Of a stretch of 47,288 nt of DNA, positions 17,764 to 26,923 are shown in pieces. Below the pieces are notes generated by a model. The model saw nothing but the letters and a program-made list of their open reading frames with translations, did not search any database and had not been told where the DNA came from. Source of the DNA: Roseburia sp. AM59-24XD (GTDB lineage: Bacteria > Bacillota > Clostridia > Lachnospirales > Lachnospiraceae); assembly GCF_003478445.1 (NCBI RefSeq), contig NZ_QUET01000028.1:1-47288 (forward strand), given 5' to 3'. The first letter of the stretch is position 1. Each line of letters opens with the position of its first letter. Position numbers and translations under genes: made by a program.

Positions 17764-19370
17764 TTGGCGAAGAGAAAGAAGAAACAGAGAGGGAAAGAAG
17801 CAAAACCTTTTGACCCGTCCATTGACACCGGGGCAAAGAGACCTGTCACGGCAAGGGTGGCGGTCGGGGATGTAAATGACAAGTACAGCGACTATCCCTC
17901 CAACGGTCTGACCCCGGGAAGGCTCGCCCGGATATTCCGGCAGGCAGATGAGGGTGATGTCAGGGCACAGATGGAACTCTTTGAGGAGATGGAGGAGAAA
18001 GACACACACCTCTTCTCACAGATGCAGACCCGAAAGCTTGCCGTGACCGGACTGGACTGGGAGGTTCAGCCGTTCTCCAAGGATGACCGGGACAAAGAGA
18101 TCGCGGACTTTGTGGATGAACAGCTCAAGAGCATCGAAAACTTTGACAATGTGCTGATAGATATGCTTGACGCGATCGGCAAGGGCATCAGCATCATGGA
18201 ACTGAGTTGGACGGTGGAAGACGGACGCAACGTCATTGATGATATCGAGTATGTCCACCCTAAAAAATTGATATGGGATGGAACGACTGATGAGATGAAG
18301 GTGTGCACCAAAGACTTCCCTTCCGGCATCGAGCTCCCTGAGAATAAGTTTGTGGTACACAGGTACAAAGCGAAGTCGGGACATCCGAGCAGGGCAGGAG
18401 TCATGAGAGTGGTCTCATGGATGTACCTGTTCAAGAACTACGATATCAAGGACTGGGTGAGCTTCTGTGAAGTCTTCGGGATGCCGCTCAGACTTGGCAA
18501 GTACGATGCGTCAGCGTCAGAGGATGACAAGAGACAGCTCATGGAAGCGATCATCTCCCTTGGAACGGATGCAGCCGGAATCGTGCCAAGCTCCACGATG
18601 ATCGAGTTTATTGAGTCCAACAAGACCACGAGCGTAGAGATTTATGAGAAGCTCGCAAGATACTGTGATGAGCAGATGTCCAAGGCTATCCTTGGACAGA
18701 CACTGACATCAGACAGTGGAGGTGGAAGCTACGCTCAGTCAAAGACCCACAATGATGTCAGACATGACCTGACGGTGGCAGACGCGAAAGCTCTTGCTGT
18801 TACGATCAGGCGAGACATCATCCGACCTCTTGTGGAGTTTAACTTCGGAGAGGATGCGGAGCTGCCGTTCTTCACATTCGACTGCCAAGAGGTGGAAGAT
18901 CAGAAGGAGACGGTGGAGATATACAAGACCCTTGTCTGCGACATGGGACTTGAGATACCAAAGGGACATATATACAAGAAGTTTAGCATCCCGGAACCGG
19001 AAGATGGCGAGGAGGTACTGAAGCTCCGGTCAAACAGATGGCTCCTGCGGTGACAGGCGGCTCGGAAATCCTTCCGGAAAAAACTTCCCCGGAGGATGTG
19101 AAAACCCTGAAGGATGGAGCTAATGAGCAGCAACAGGTTGATGGAATCGTGAGCATGGCAAACAAACAGGCAGCGGACATCTTCCGCGAGATGCTCAAAC
19201 CGATTCTCAAAGTAATTGACACAGCTTCGGACATGGATGAACTGCAAGCAGTCCTGAAGGATGAGGCAAAGCTCAAGGAACTATATGGACAGATGGAGAG
19301 TCCGGAGCTTGATGACATGATACAGCAGGGGATATATCTGTCCCACCTTGTAGGAAGGAGCATGGACTGA
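17764..19370 (+). CDS. portal protein (DUF935, Mu gp29), frameshifted near the end
   Basis: Forms the 12-mer portal at the packaging vertex. DUF935-type features: LTPGRLARIFRQADEGDVRAQMELFEEMEEKD, then TGLDWEVQPF, a central KNYDIKDWVSFCEVFGMPLRLGKYD, and ILGQTLTSDSGG. The frame is interrupted at ~19022. One added base (AAxGCTCCG) reads on as APVKQMAPAVTGG to a stop at 19370, giving 535 aa. TTG start at 17764 with AGGAGGTGAG upstream. The stop overlaps the start of the gpF-like gene (TGATG). Confidence 0.9.
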
Positions 19371-20101
19371 TGGAAGCTAAGTATGGACTATCCCGGGACT
19401 TCATCTTCAAGGATGCCGTGAGGTTCCTGAAGGGGAAGAGAGCACTGACAAGCGAGGAGTACAGGCTTCTCGATGACGAGAGCAGGGCAAAAGCATTCAC
19501 AGTATCCGGATACACAAGCCTTCAGATGCTTCAGGAGTTCCTTGACTGCCTGACAAAGGCGGCAGAGGAAGGAACAACAAAAGAGCAGTTCCTGAAGGAC
19601 ATGAACAACTTCCTTGAGGAGCATGGATACGAGGGGATGAACCCGTGGAAGAGTGACAACATCTTCCGGACGAATATGCAGACGGCTTTTAATGCCGGAC
19701 ATTACAAAAGTATGACCGATGAAACAACCAAGAAGATGCGACCGTACTGGCAGTATAAGACAGCCGGAGATGGACACGTCAGGGAAACACATCAGGCGAT
19801 GGCTGAGAGGGTGTTCCCGGCAGATGACCCGATATGGGACGTGTGGTACCCTCCCAACGGATTCCGGTGCAGATGCATGGTTGTGAGCCTGACAAGGGCA
19901 CAGGTAGAAAGGAGAGGGTTGACCGTTGAGCATGAGATACCGTATGACGTGGACTACTCCACAGGGGAAATCATCCCGGCGTTTCCGGACAAGGGCTTCT
20001 CCAATAACCCGGCGAAGGCAGTGTGGAAGCCTGATATGACAAACATATCAGAGCCGCTCCGGAAGGTGTTTAAGGAAAGAAATACAGCAAAGAAACAGTG
20101 A
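19370..20101 (+). CDS. minor head protein (Mu gpF / SPP1 gp7 family)
   Basis: 243 aa with the head-morphogenesis signature: IFRTNMQTAFNAGHYKSM, YWQYKTAGDGHVRETHQAM, then IWDVWYPPNGFRCRC. This minor capsid protein attaches to the portal and is thought to help with head assembly and DNA delivery. Start overlaps the portal stop. A small hairpin (AGCGTC/GACGCT, 20102-20117) follows its stop. Confidence 0.9.
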   Translation: MEAKYGLSRDFIFKDAVRFLKGKRALTSEEYRLLDDESRAKAFTVSGYTSLQMLQEFLDCLTKAAEEGTTKEQFLKDMNNFLEEHGYEGMNPWKSDNIFRTNMQTAFNAGHYKSMTDETTKKMRPYWQYKTAGDGHVRETHQAMAERVFPADDPIWDVWYPPNGFRCRCMVVSLTRAQVERRGLTVEHEIPYDVDYSTGEIIPAFPDKGFSNNPAKAVWKPDMTNISEPLRKVFKERNTAKKQ

Positions 20102-20213
20102 AGCGTCACAAGACGCTCAGAACGAAGAAAAGGTTCTAGGTGGAGAAATACTCGCCCACGAACAGAATACCGCGTTATAACGCGTAATAACGCTATCAAA
20201 CGCAAGTTAAGAG
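20102..20213. other. mid-prophage intergenic region with GCGTTAT palindrome
   Basis: Contains a perfect 12-bp palindrome GCGTTATAACGC (20172-20183) followed by ATAACGC (20187-20193): the same heptamer as the left-end cluster at 4519-4646. It lies close to the middle of the prophage. In Mu the middle carries a strong gyrase site needed for synapsis of the ends; whether this element serves a similar purpose is speculation. Confidence 0.5.
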
Positions 20214-20222
20214 GTGGCAAGC

Positions 20223-21277
20223 ATGAATGGATGGAAGGTGTGCGCCGGAGAAGGAGTAGAAGTATCCGGAGTACCAAGTGAAATCAAAATACTTCCACTT
20301 GGACGAGTCCACTCCCAAAAAGGGGACTTTACAGTAGACGATGAGAGCGTGGAGCTCATCCGAAAGCAGTTCAAGGACAGGAAGCTTGACCTTGTGATCG
20401 ACTACGAGCATCAGACACTTGCAGATGTGCAGGCTCCGGCAGGCGGATGGATAAAGGACATCTACAAAGGAGATGATGCACTGATCGCTAAGGTCGAATG
20501 GACACCGAAGGCTACAGAATATCTGAAGAATAAAGAATACAGATACCTGTCCCCGGTTGTCATGGTGAGAAAGAGAGATCAGAAAGCTACAGCACTCCAC
20601 TCTGTGGCTCTGACCAATACCCCGGCTATTGATGGGATGTTCCCTGTGGTGAACTCCCTGACTATAGAGGACTATTCAGAAGGAGGAACAACAATGGATT
20701 TGAAGGAAATCGCAAAAGCCTCGGGCTCCCGGAGACTGCAACCGAAGAGGAAGTCAAGAAGGCGGTTGAGGAAGCAGGAAAAGCAGCACAGAAGATCAAA
20801 GAGATGGAAGAAAAGGGAGAAGGAAGCACAGGTGAAGGAGCTGATGCCTCTGCGGAGGTTGTGGCTAACAGCACAATCCTGAAGCTCCTTGAACTGGATG
20901 AGAATGCAAAGACTGAAGATGTTGCAGCTTCCATCATGGCTCTGAAGACAGGTGGAGACAAGGCAACGGCAGCGACCGTGCTTGCCTTAAAGGAGAAGAT
21001 CGAGCGCAAAGAGGCAGAGGAAGCGGTACAGCTTGCACTCAAGGAAGGCAAGATCACCGCAGCACAGATTGACTGGGCGAGAGAATATGCCCTGAAGGAT
21101 GCAGATGGCTTCAAGAAATTCATGGACAAGGCGGTGGCAGTAGTTCCGCAGGGCAAGATGGCTCTGAAGGATGCCCCGGCTGACAATACCAAGACGGATG
21201 ATGTTGACATGGCTATTCTGAAGAACTGCGGCATCTCCAAGGAAGACATGGAGAAATACTACAAGAAGGAGGACTAA
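20223..21277 (+). CDS. prohead protease / scaffold (Mu gpI-like), frameshifted
   Basis: The N-terminal ~150 residues are a Mu-type I protease (EIKILPLGRVHSQKGDFTV, IDYEHQT, APAGGWIKDI, YRYLSPVV, HSVALTNTPAIDG). The C-terminal part is a charged scaffold-like helix domain. The frame breaks at ~20720: one added base in GCC(C)TCGGG reads MDLKEIAKALGLPETATEEE and continues to 21277, 351 aa in all. The second half starting at the ATG 20694 may also be made alone, as Mu makes scaffold Z from within I. Start 20223 behind AGAGGTGG. Confidence 0.85.
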
Positions 21278-21279
21278 TC

Positions 21280-21691
21280 ATGATCAGAACAGGAAATGAA
21301 AAGACAGGCAACAGCCTGCTTAACATCCCGGTGAAAGCCGGACAGACACTGACTGAGTGTACCATGCTGTGATCAATGCGGAAGCTATGCCGAAACTGCG
21401 ACAAAGGCAGTGGGAAAGATTGTGGCAGGATGCGTGCAGCGTTTCTGCGATAACGCAACCGGAGTGGATGGAGCTGCCACGGTAGAAGTCAAGCGCGGAA
21501 CATTCGTGTGGGAGAATGATGGAACCATCAAGAACACTGACCTGCTCAAGCCTTGCTATATCAAGGATGACGTGACAGTGAGCCTGACTGCGGAGGGTTC
21601 AAGCTATGCAGGAATCATCCTCGCAGTGGAAGATGACGGTGTGACCGTTGACATGATGACCCAGTACAGGGAAACAGTTACAGGAAAATAA
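21280..21691 (+). CDS. DUF2190-like capsid-associated protein, two indels
   Basis: Starts MIRTGNEKTGNSLLNIPVKA behind AAGGAGGA and stops at 21372. The remainder (ETATKAVGKIVAGCVQRF, then VEVKRGTFVWEN and YAGIILAVEDDGVTVDMMTQ) continues in another frame. Two single-base losses between 21364 and 21386 explain this and give 137 aa. DUF2190 proteins lie before the major capsid gene in Mu-like phages and are thought to be capsid decoration or stabilising proteins. Confidence 0.7.
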
Positions 21692-21704
21692 GGAGGACTA
21701 GAAA

Positions 21705-22601
21705 ATGATTGTAAATCAGGCAAATTTGCACGGACTGGCAGTCAGCTACTCAACAGCCTACAACAAGAGCTTTGAAGCTACACAGTCCAATTATCAGAAG
21801 ATCGCCACCACGGTTCCGAGCACCACGGGCGAGCAGAATTATAAGTGGCTCGGACAGATGCCTCGAATGAAGGAGTGGATTGGCGAGAGGGAAGTACAGA
21901 GCCTTGCAGCATATGACTACTCTATCAAGAACAAACCTTTTGAGATGACCATCGGGGTACCAAGAGATGATATCGAGGATGACAAGTATGGAGTGTACAC
22001 CCCACTCTTCTCAAACATGGGAGAAGCTGCCGCACTGCATCCGGATGAGCTCACGTTTGGCGCACTGATGAACGGGTTCACAGCAAAGTGTTATGACGGA
22101 AAAGCCTTCTTTGCGGCTGATCACAAGATGGGCGGTGTTACATACAGCAACTTAGGAACACAGGAGCTGTCCATGGAAAGCTATAAGGCTGCGAGAGCTT
22201 CCATTATGAGCATCCGTGGAGACAAAGGAAAGAGCCTCAAGCTCGTGCCTGACCTTCTTGTGGTATCGCCTGCAAAGGAAGAGGAAGCAAGAACCATCTT
22301 GGAAGCTGAACTGATCAATGGCACAAGCAACATCATGAAGGGTACAGCAAAGCTTCTTGTGGAGCCGGAGCTTGCAGAACATCCGGACTATTGGTTCCTG
22401 TTATGCACCAACCGATTCCTGAAACCTATCATCTATCAGGAGAGAAAGAAGATCAAGTTCACTTCCTTCACTAAGGATACCGATGAGAACGTGTTCATGA
22501 ACAATCAGTTCATCTACGGAGCTGACGGTCGTAGCAATGCCGGATATGGCTTCTGGCAGATGGCATATGGTTCCACCGGAGCAACAAAGGCACAGGGTTA
22601 A
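21705..22601 (+). CDS. major capsid protein (Mu gpT-like)
   Basis: 298 aa, ATG at 21705 behind AGGAGGACT. Mu gpT-family features: YNKSFEATQSNYQKIATTVP, NYKWLGQMPRMKEWIGER, an IGVPRDDIEDDKYG region and a C-terminal KKIKFTSFTKDTDENVFMN. An HK97-type shell subunit; intact, which fits a functional phage. Followed after 11 bases by the DUF1320 gene. Confidence 0.9.
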   Translation: MIVNQANLHGLAVSYSTAYNKSFEATQSNYQKIATTVPSTTGEQNYKWLGQMPRMKEWIGEREVQSLAAYDYSIKNKPFEMTIGVPRDDIEDDKYGVYTPLFSNMGEAAALHPDELTFGALMNGFTAKCYDGKAFFAADHKMGGVTYSNLGTQELSMESYKAARASIMSIRGDKGKSLKLVPDLLVVSPAKEEEARTILEAELINGTSNIMKGTAKLLVEPELAEHPDYWFLLCTNRFLKPIIYQERKKIKFTSFTKDTDENVFMNNQFIYGADGRSNAGYGFWQMAYGSTGATKAQG

Positions 22602-22612
22602 GGAGTAATGAT

Positions 22613-23071
22613 ATGGGATATTGTACCACGGGCGAAGTGCTCAAAATGATCAAGGAAGACATGGTGAACTCCATCATCGGAGATGAGTATATCGAGGACG
22701 CGGATGAGAAGCAGCAAAAGATCACCGCCCTGTGCGAGGATGCGATCAGCGATGCCTGCGCTGAGATTGACGGGTACCTTGCCAAGCGGTACAAGGTACC
22801 ATTCACGAAGACACCACAGGTCATCAACAAGCTCGCGAAGGATATTGCTGTATATAACCTTGTGTCGCGTACAGGAATAGACGAGAGTGAGAGGGAGAAG
22901 ACCTTCCTGAACCGCTACAATGCAGCCATCAAGTTCCTGACGGAGGTTGCCAAGGGAACCATCAGCGTAGGAGCTGAGGATGAGGCTGTAGGCAGTGGGA
23001 ATGCAGCCAACGGCTTCAAGATGAAGTCTTCAGGGCGAATATTCTCAAGGGACAGCATGAGAGGATGGTGA
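22613..23071 (+). CDS. head-tail connector-type protein (DUF1320, Mu gp36)
   Basis: 152 aa, alpha-helical: ALCEDAISDACAEIDGYLAKRY then INKLAKDIAVYNLVSR, the DUF1320 pattern. These proteins occupy the adaptor position between capsid and tail genes. Confidence 0.85.
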   Translation: MGYCTTGEVLKMIKEDMVNSIIGDEYIEDADEKQQKITALCEDAISDACAEIDGYLAKRYKVPFTKTPQVINKLAKDIAVYNLVSRTGIDESEREKTFLNRYNAAIKFLTEVAKGTISVGAEDEAVGSGNAANGFKMKSSGRIFSRDSMRGW

Positions 23072-23075
23072 TTGA

Positions 23076-23564
23076 ATGTCATCAATCAGGGCAGAGATGT
23101 CCGGAGATACAGATGCACTGCTCCAACGTCTCAATAAACTGAAGAGCCTTGAGAAGCGTGGGGTTCTGAACTCCATCGCTGAGGGGCTCCGTACCTCAAC
23201 GGTCGAGAGATTCCAAAGCGAAAAGAGCCCGGAGGGAGTCGGATGGACACCTTCCATCCGGGCAAGAGAGTCAGGCGGCAAGACGCTGACCGATACGACA
23301 ACATTGAAGACAAGTATCCACTCGCAGGCAGATGAGAGCGGACTTGCAGTCGGCACGAATGACATAAGGGCTGCCACACTCCAATTCGGTGACGAGAGGA
23401 CTATAAGAGCTAAGAATGCGAAGTATCTCACCTTCAAAGTTGGAGGACAGTGGCGGAGAGCTGCTTCTGTCAGGATAAGCATTCCACCAAGACCATTCCT
23501 TGGTATCAGTGATGAAGACGAACTTGATATCCGGGAGAGCTTGGAGGAAATATTCAAGGAGTAA
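23076..23564 (+). CDS. phage virion morphogenesis protein (Mu gpG family)
   Basis: 162 aa. Family pattern: GDTDALLQRLNKLKSL, a helix with STVERFQSEKSPEGVGWTP, IHSQADESGLAVGTNDIRAATLQFG, and IPPRPFLGISDEDE near the end. Involved in tail completion or head-tail joining. Start four bases after the preceding stop. Confidence 0.85.
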   Translation: MSSIRAEMSGDTDALLQRLNKLKSLEKRGVLNSIAEGLRTSTVERFQSEKSPEGVGWTPSIRARESGGKTLTDTTTLKTSIHSQADESGLAVGTNDIRAATLQFGDERTIRAKNAKYLTFKVGGQWRRAASVRISIPPRPFLGISDEDELDIRESLEEIFKE

Positions 23565-23567
23565 GAC

Positions 23568-24050
23568 ATGAAGAAAGAGAAAGACTACCTGATCGCAAAG
23601 CTGAAGGAGTCCGGAATCAAAAGTCAGGTCTACACCACAATGAAAAAGCTAAAGCAGGCGAACGAGTCACACCTTGGCGCAGTTCTGCGAAATGGGGAGA
23701 CTCTCGCACGCTCAGGCTCAAAAAGAAACTTTGTAGACCAAGAGGGGCAACGGAAGCGCAGAGTCAAGCTGTGGAGCAGGGACACAAAGCTCCGGGTGAT
23801 CATCGCAGATGCCTCGGAAGATAAGTGTGAGGAGATTTTTGAGAAGTTCCTCAGACTGATCGGGAAGGGCATGGAGGATGATGGAAACTGGGTGAATATC
23901 GTAGTAGGTGAAGCGGACTGGGTTGAAGAGGGCGATAGTGTCCTGAAGGCAAAGATAGCTGTACAGTTCGATGTCACATTTGAAGGCGGTATATATGCCG
24001 ACTTCACGAAGAAAGCGGTGGAGATCGGCAATATTCAAAATGGAGGATAA
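23568..24050 (+). CDS. tail completion-type protein, Mu gp37 position
   Basis: 160 aa of mixed alpha/beta: LSRDTK-like region, RVIIADASEDKCEEIFEKFL, then VNIVVGEADWVEEGD and AVQFDVTFEGGIYAD. The fold pattern and position before the sheath fit a tail terminator. Exact family not recognised. Confidence 0.65.
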   Translation: MKKEKDYLIAKLKESGIKSQVYTTMKKLKQANESHLGAVLRNGETLARSGSKRNFVDQEGQRKRRVKLWSRDTKLRVIIADASEDKCEEIFEKFLRLIGKGMEDDGNWVNIVVGEADWVEEGDSVLKAKIAVQFDVTFEGGIYADFTKKAVEIGNIQNGG

Positions 24051-24053
24051 AAC

Positions 24054-24253
24054 ATGGCAAACAAAGAAACAGCTACATGAGCATCGAAGAGCTTAGAGAT
24101 AAATACAAAGTATCAGATGCCGTGTTTGAAGGCGTAAAAGCAGCAAAGAAATGGAAGTCCGGCAGACAGGTCGAGGAGAATGAGTTCACCAAGGCGGTTG
24201 AGGACTTCAAGACAGCACCAATTGACGGTAGAAAAGAGGAGGCGAAGGGATAA
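24054..24253 (+). CDS. small pre-sheath protein (Mu gp38 position), frameshifted
   Basis: Starts MANKETAT and stops at once; one added base near 24070 joins it to YMSIEELRDKYKVSDAVFEG...KEEAKG, 66 aa, ending at the sheath start (TAATG). Similar small proteins precede sheath genes in Mu-like phages. Function unknown. Confidence 0.6.
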
Positions 24254-25671
24254 TGTACGGAGATGTAAATGTAACCGTAGAAGACGGGAACCTTGGACGT
24301 AGCAGCTCCACAGGAAGCGGTGTACAGTTCAAGATCGGTATTTCTAACATTGAGAGCGCAACCCCTATCCTGATCACCGGCAGCATGGATGCAAAGAAGA
24401 TCAAGGAGAAGGTTGGCAACACTCCGCTCGCGGATGCCTGCATCGACTCCGTGGAGAACGGAGCAGCTACGATCTACTGCATCCCGGTCAAGGCAACCAC
24501 AGACGGAACCATCGGGGAAGTCAAGGCAGTCAAGACAGGAGAGGGAACCCTCGAAGTGAGTGGAAAGCCCAACAATGCATACGACATTGTGATCAAGGTC
24601 ACAGATGACGGAGAGAACAATGAAGCCGGGTATGCATACTCCTTAGACGGAGGCAATACCTTCAGCGAGGAAATGACAGTCCCTCTGAATGGAGAGGCAG
24701 TCCTTGCCAATACCGGGCTCACCGCAAAGTTCACGGAAGCAGCCGGAGGAGACAGCTTCAAGGAAGGAGATACCTTCAGCTTCTCAACGACAGCCCCGTC
24801 CATGAGTAACGCAGATGTGATCAGCGCGGTAGAGAGTCTGATCAACAACAACACAGCCTTTGAGTATGCTCACATTGTGGGTACATCCTCAAGAACTCTG
24901 TGGGCTTCCCTTGCAAGCATTGCCAACGACTTCCTCACAAAGTACAAGAGACCTCTTTTCTTTGTGTGCGAGGCAAGAATGAAGAGAAGCAACGAGAGCC
25001 TTGATGAGTATGTTGCAGCAATGCAGGAGGAAAGAAAAGGTATCAACAACATCTATATTCAGGTAGTCTGCTCCAATTCGAGATATCAGAGAATGGATGG
25101 CAGAGTGCAGGATATCAATAATGCAGGAATTGTCTGCGGACTGTATTGCAAAGCAAAGGAATCGCAGAGCATCGGAGAGGTGAAGAGCTTCCCTATCTCT
25201 GAGGCAAAGATGCTCAAACTCCTTCCGGAAGGAATCGAGGACTATATCGCAATCTTGGACAAAGCAAAGTACCTGACCTTCAGACAGTATGTCGGCAAGG
25301 AAGACTACTATGTGACAAGCGCGAACATGATGGCTCCGGACGGTAGTGATTATGCATACGCGGAAGATGTCAGAGTGTCCAACAGACTTGTGAAGGCGGT
25401 CAGAGCATATGCACTCAATGAGCTTCAGAGTGAAGTTGACCCGGGAGATTTAGATGCGAGCATCTCTATCCTTCAGGCAAACCTCAATACTCCGGTGGAG
25501 GATGCTGTAGATGATAAGATCATCAGCTCCGGAAGACTTGAGATCGACACGGAGAACCTCAATATCCTTGTGGATGAGTCGATTGACGTGAGGGTGACAT
25601 ACGTGCCGATGGGACACGTCAGAGAGATGAACCTGACCTTTGCAGTAGAAAACCCTGCATCAGCATCTTAG
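24253..25671 (+). CDS. contractile tail sheath protein (DUF2586-like)
   Basis: 472 aa, intact. N-terminal MYGDVNVTVEDGNLGRSSST, a central Ig-like insert (~90-190), then FEYAHIVGTSSRTLWASLAS and a C-terminal sheath fold (YLTFRQYVG, NRLVKAVRAYALNELQSEVDP, VRVTYVPMGHVREMNLTFAV). It shows that the phage is a myovirus with a contractile tail. Confidence 0.9.
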   Translation: MYGDVNVTVEDGNLGRSSSTGSGVQFKIGISNIESATPILITGSMDAKKIKEKVGNTPLADACIDSVENGAATIYCIPVKATTDGTIGEVKAVKTGEGTLEVSGKPNNAYDIVIKVTDDGENNEAGYAYSLDGGNTFSEEMTVPLNGEAVLANTGLTAKFTEAAGGDSFKEGDTFSFSTTAPSMSNADVISAVESLINNNTAFEYAHIVGTSSRTLWASLASIANDFLTKYKRPLFFVCEARMKRSNESLDEYVAAMQEERKGINNIYIQVVCSNSRYQRMDGRVQDINNAGIVCGLYCKAKESQSIGEVKSFPISEAKMLKLLPEGIEDYIAILDKAKYLTFRQYVGKEDYYVTSANMMAPDGSDYAYAEDVRVSNRLVKAVRAYALNELQSEVDPGDLDASISILQANLNTPVEDAVDDKIISSGRLEIDTENLNILVDESIDVRVTYVPMGHVREMNLTFAVENPASAS

Positions 25672-25688
25672 GAAGGAGGTAGAACAGG

Positions 25689-26134
25689 ATGGCAAACAAA
25701 CAGTTAGTTAATGGAAAAGTGTATGACTGGTCGAGCGTGACCATTTCCACGTCCGGCATGGAGAATATCGAGCCAACAGAAATCTCCTACGATGATGAGC
25801 AGGAGAGTGAGGCTGTATATGGAAAAGGCGGCAAGATCAGAGGCTACGGTACCGGAAATCAGAAGAACTCCGTGAAGCTGAGTATGCTCCGCGAGGACTT
25901 CAATGAGATGTGCCGTGTAATCAAGAGCAAGGGATATAAGAACTTCTATAAGTACGTTATCCCGAAGATCACGGTATCCTATGCGGATGAGGGAGCGTCC
26001 ACCTGTACCGATACCCTGACAAAGGTTGTCTTCTCGAAGCGAAGCTCAAGGCAGCACAGGGAGACAAGTCCATGAAGGTAGACCTTGATGGAATGGCAAT
26101 GGGCGGCATCAAGATCAATGACCTTGATGCGTAA
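25689..26134 (+). CDS. tail tube protein, frameshifted at the C-terminus
   Basis: Starts MANKQLVNGKVYDWSSVTIS, with EISYDDEQESEAVYGKGGKI typical of tube proteins of this phage type. The frame breaks at ~26038; one added base reads KLKAAQGDKSMKVDLDGMAM to a stop at 26134, giving 148 aa. Without the repair the protein loses its conserved C-terminal strand. Confidence 0.8.
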
Positions 26135-26174
26135 ATTCACAAAATAAATGTCAAAAATATGGAGGTAAATATCT

Positions 26175-26818
26175 ATGAGTAACGCAGTATTAACGGAGAA
26201 TGAAGAGAGATTATTCGGAGCAGCCAAGGAAGTTGAAGCGGAAGCTGCACAGGAGACAAAGAAACAGGATGTTGAAGAACTGAAGAAGAAATACACAGGA
26301 AACGGTCAGAAGATCTACACGATTACAAACACTGTAGCTGTAGATGATGACACTGAGGAAGAGTTCACTTTCCTCTTCAGAAAGCCGAAGCCTGCATCCT
26401 ATGACAGATATGTCAAGACAATCTCAAACAGCGCAAGCAAGGCATCCAAGACCTTCGCCTTCGATAATATCATTGATGAGCAGAGGGATGAACTGAAGGA
26501 TACTCTGGAAGAGTACCCGGCTATGGCGATCTCCCTCGCGGACAAACTGCTCCGTATGCTCGGACTTGCTGACACAACATCAGTAAAAAAACTGTAGACG
26601 ATGCGAAGGAAGCGTTCAAAGAGAACTTTATAGCCTATGGGAAGATGCTGATATACAAGTATCTTCCCCGGGAAATTGTTCCGGAAAGCTTTGAGGAGCT
26701 GACATTTGAAGAGTTCTATGATCTGTATGCTCAGGCGGACTGTGCAAGAGAACTGATCATAGACGAGATCAGGGCAGGAGTTGCTCAGGGTATAGCTGAC
26801 AATTTTACAGACGAATAA
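26175..26818 (+). CDS. tail assembly chaperone with -1 frameshift extension
   Basis: The zero-frame product ends at 26597 (140 aa: acidic helical N-terminus, TFLFRKPKPASYDRYVK, then VKKL-stop). At A-AAA-AAA (26585-26591) a -1 slip reads KKTVDDAKEAFKENFIAYGK... to 26818, a 214-aa product. This G/GT-type arrangement is conserved in long-tailed phages, where both products coat the tape measure during tail assembly. It lies directly before the tape measure gene as expected. Confidence 0.85.
26585..26591 (+). promoter_or_regulatory. programmed -1 ribosomal slippery heptamer
   Basis: Seven adenines, read GTA-AAA-AAA-CTG-TAG in the zero frame, with a stop two codons later. Both tRNA-Lys can re-pair after a one-base backward slip, giving the extended chaperone. 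Unlike the other frame breaks in this window this has a true slippery site at the expected gene. Confidence 0.8.
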
Positions 26819-26824
26819 AACAAA

Positions 26825-26851
26825 AATCCCACAGCCGGGAGCTATGGGATT
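26825..26851 (+). other. hairpin between chaperone and tape measure genes
   Basis: AATCCCAcAGC pairs with GCTaTGGGATT around a short loop, 7 bases after the extended chaperone stop. It lacks a U-tract, so it is more likely an mRNA processing or attenuation structure than a full terminator. Confidence 0.45.
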
Positions 26852-26923
26852 CTGTACACCTCTATGGTCTTCTAAGGGATAGTATATCACATCACACAAA
26901 AAAAGCAACTAGGAGGTGGTTGC

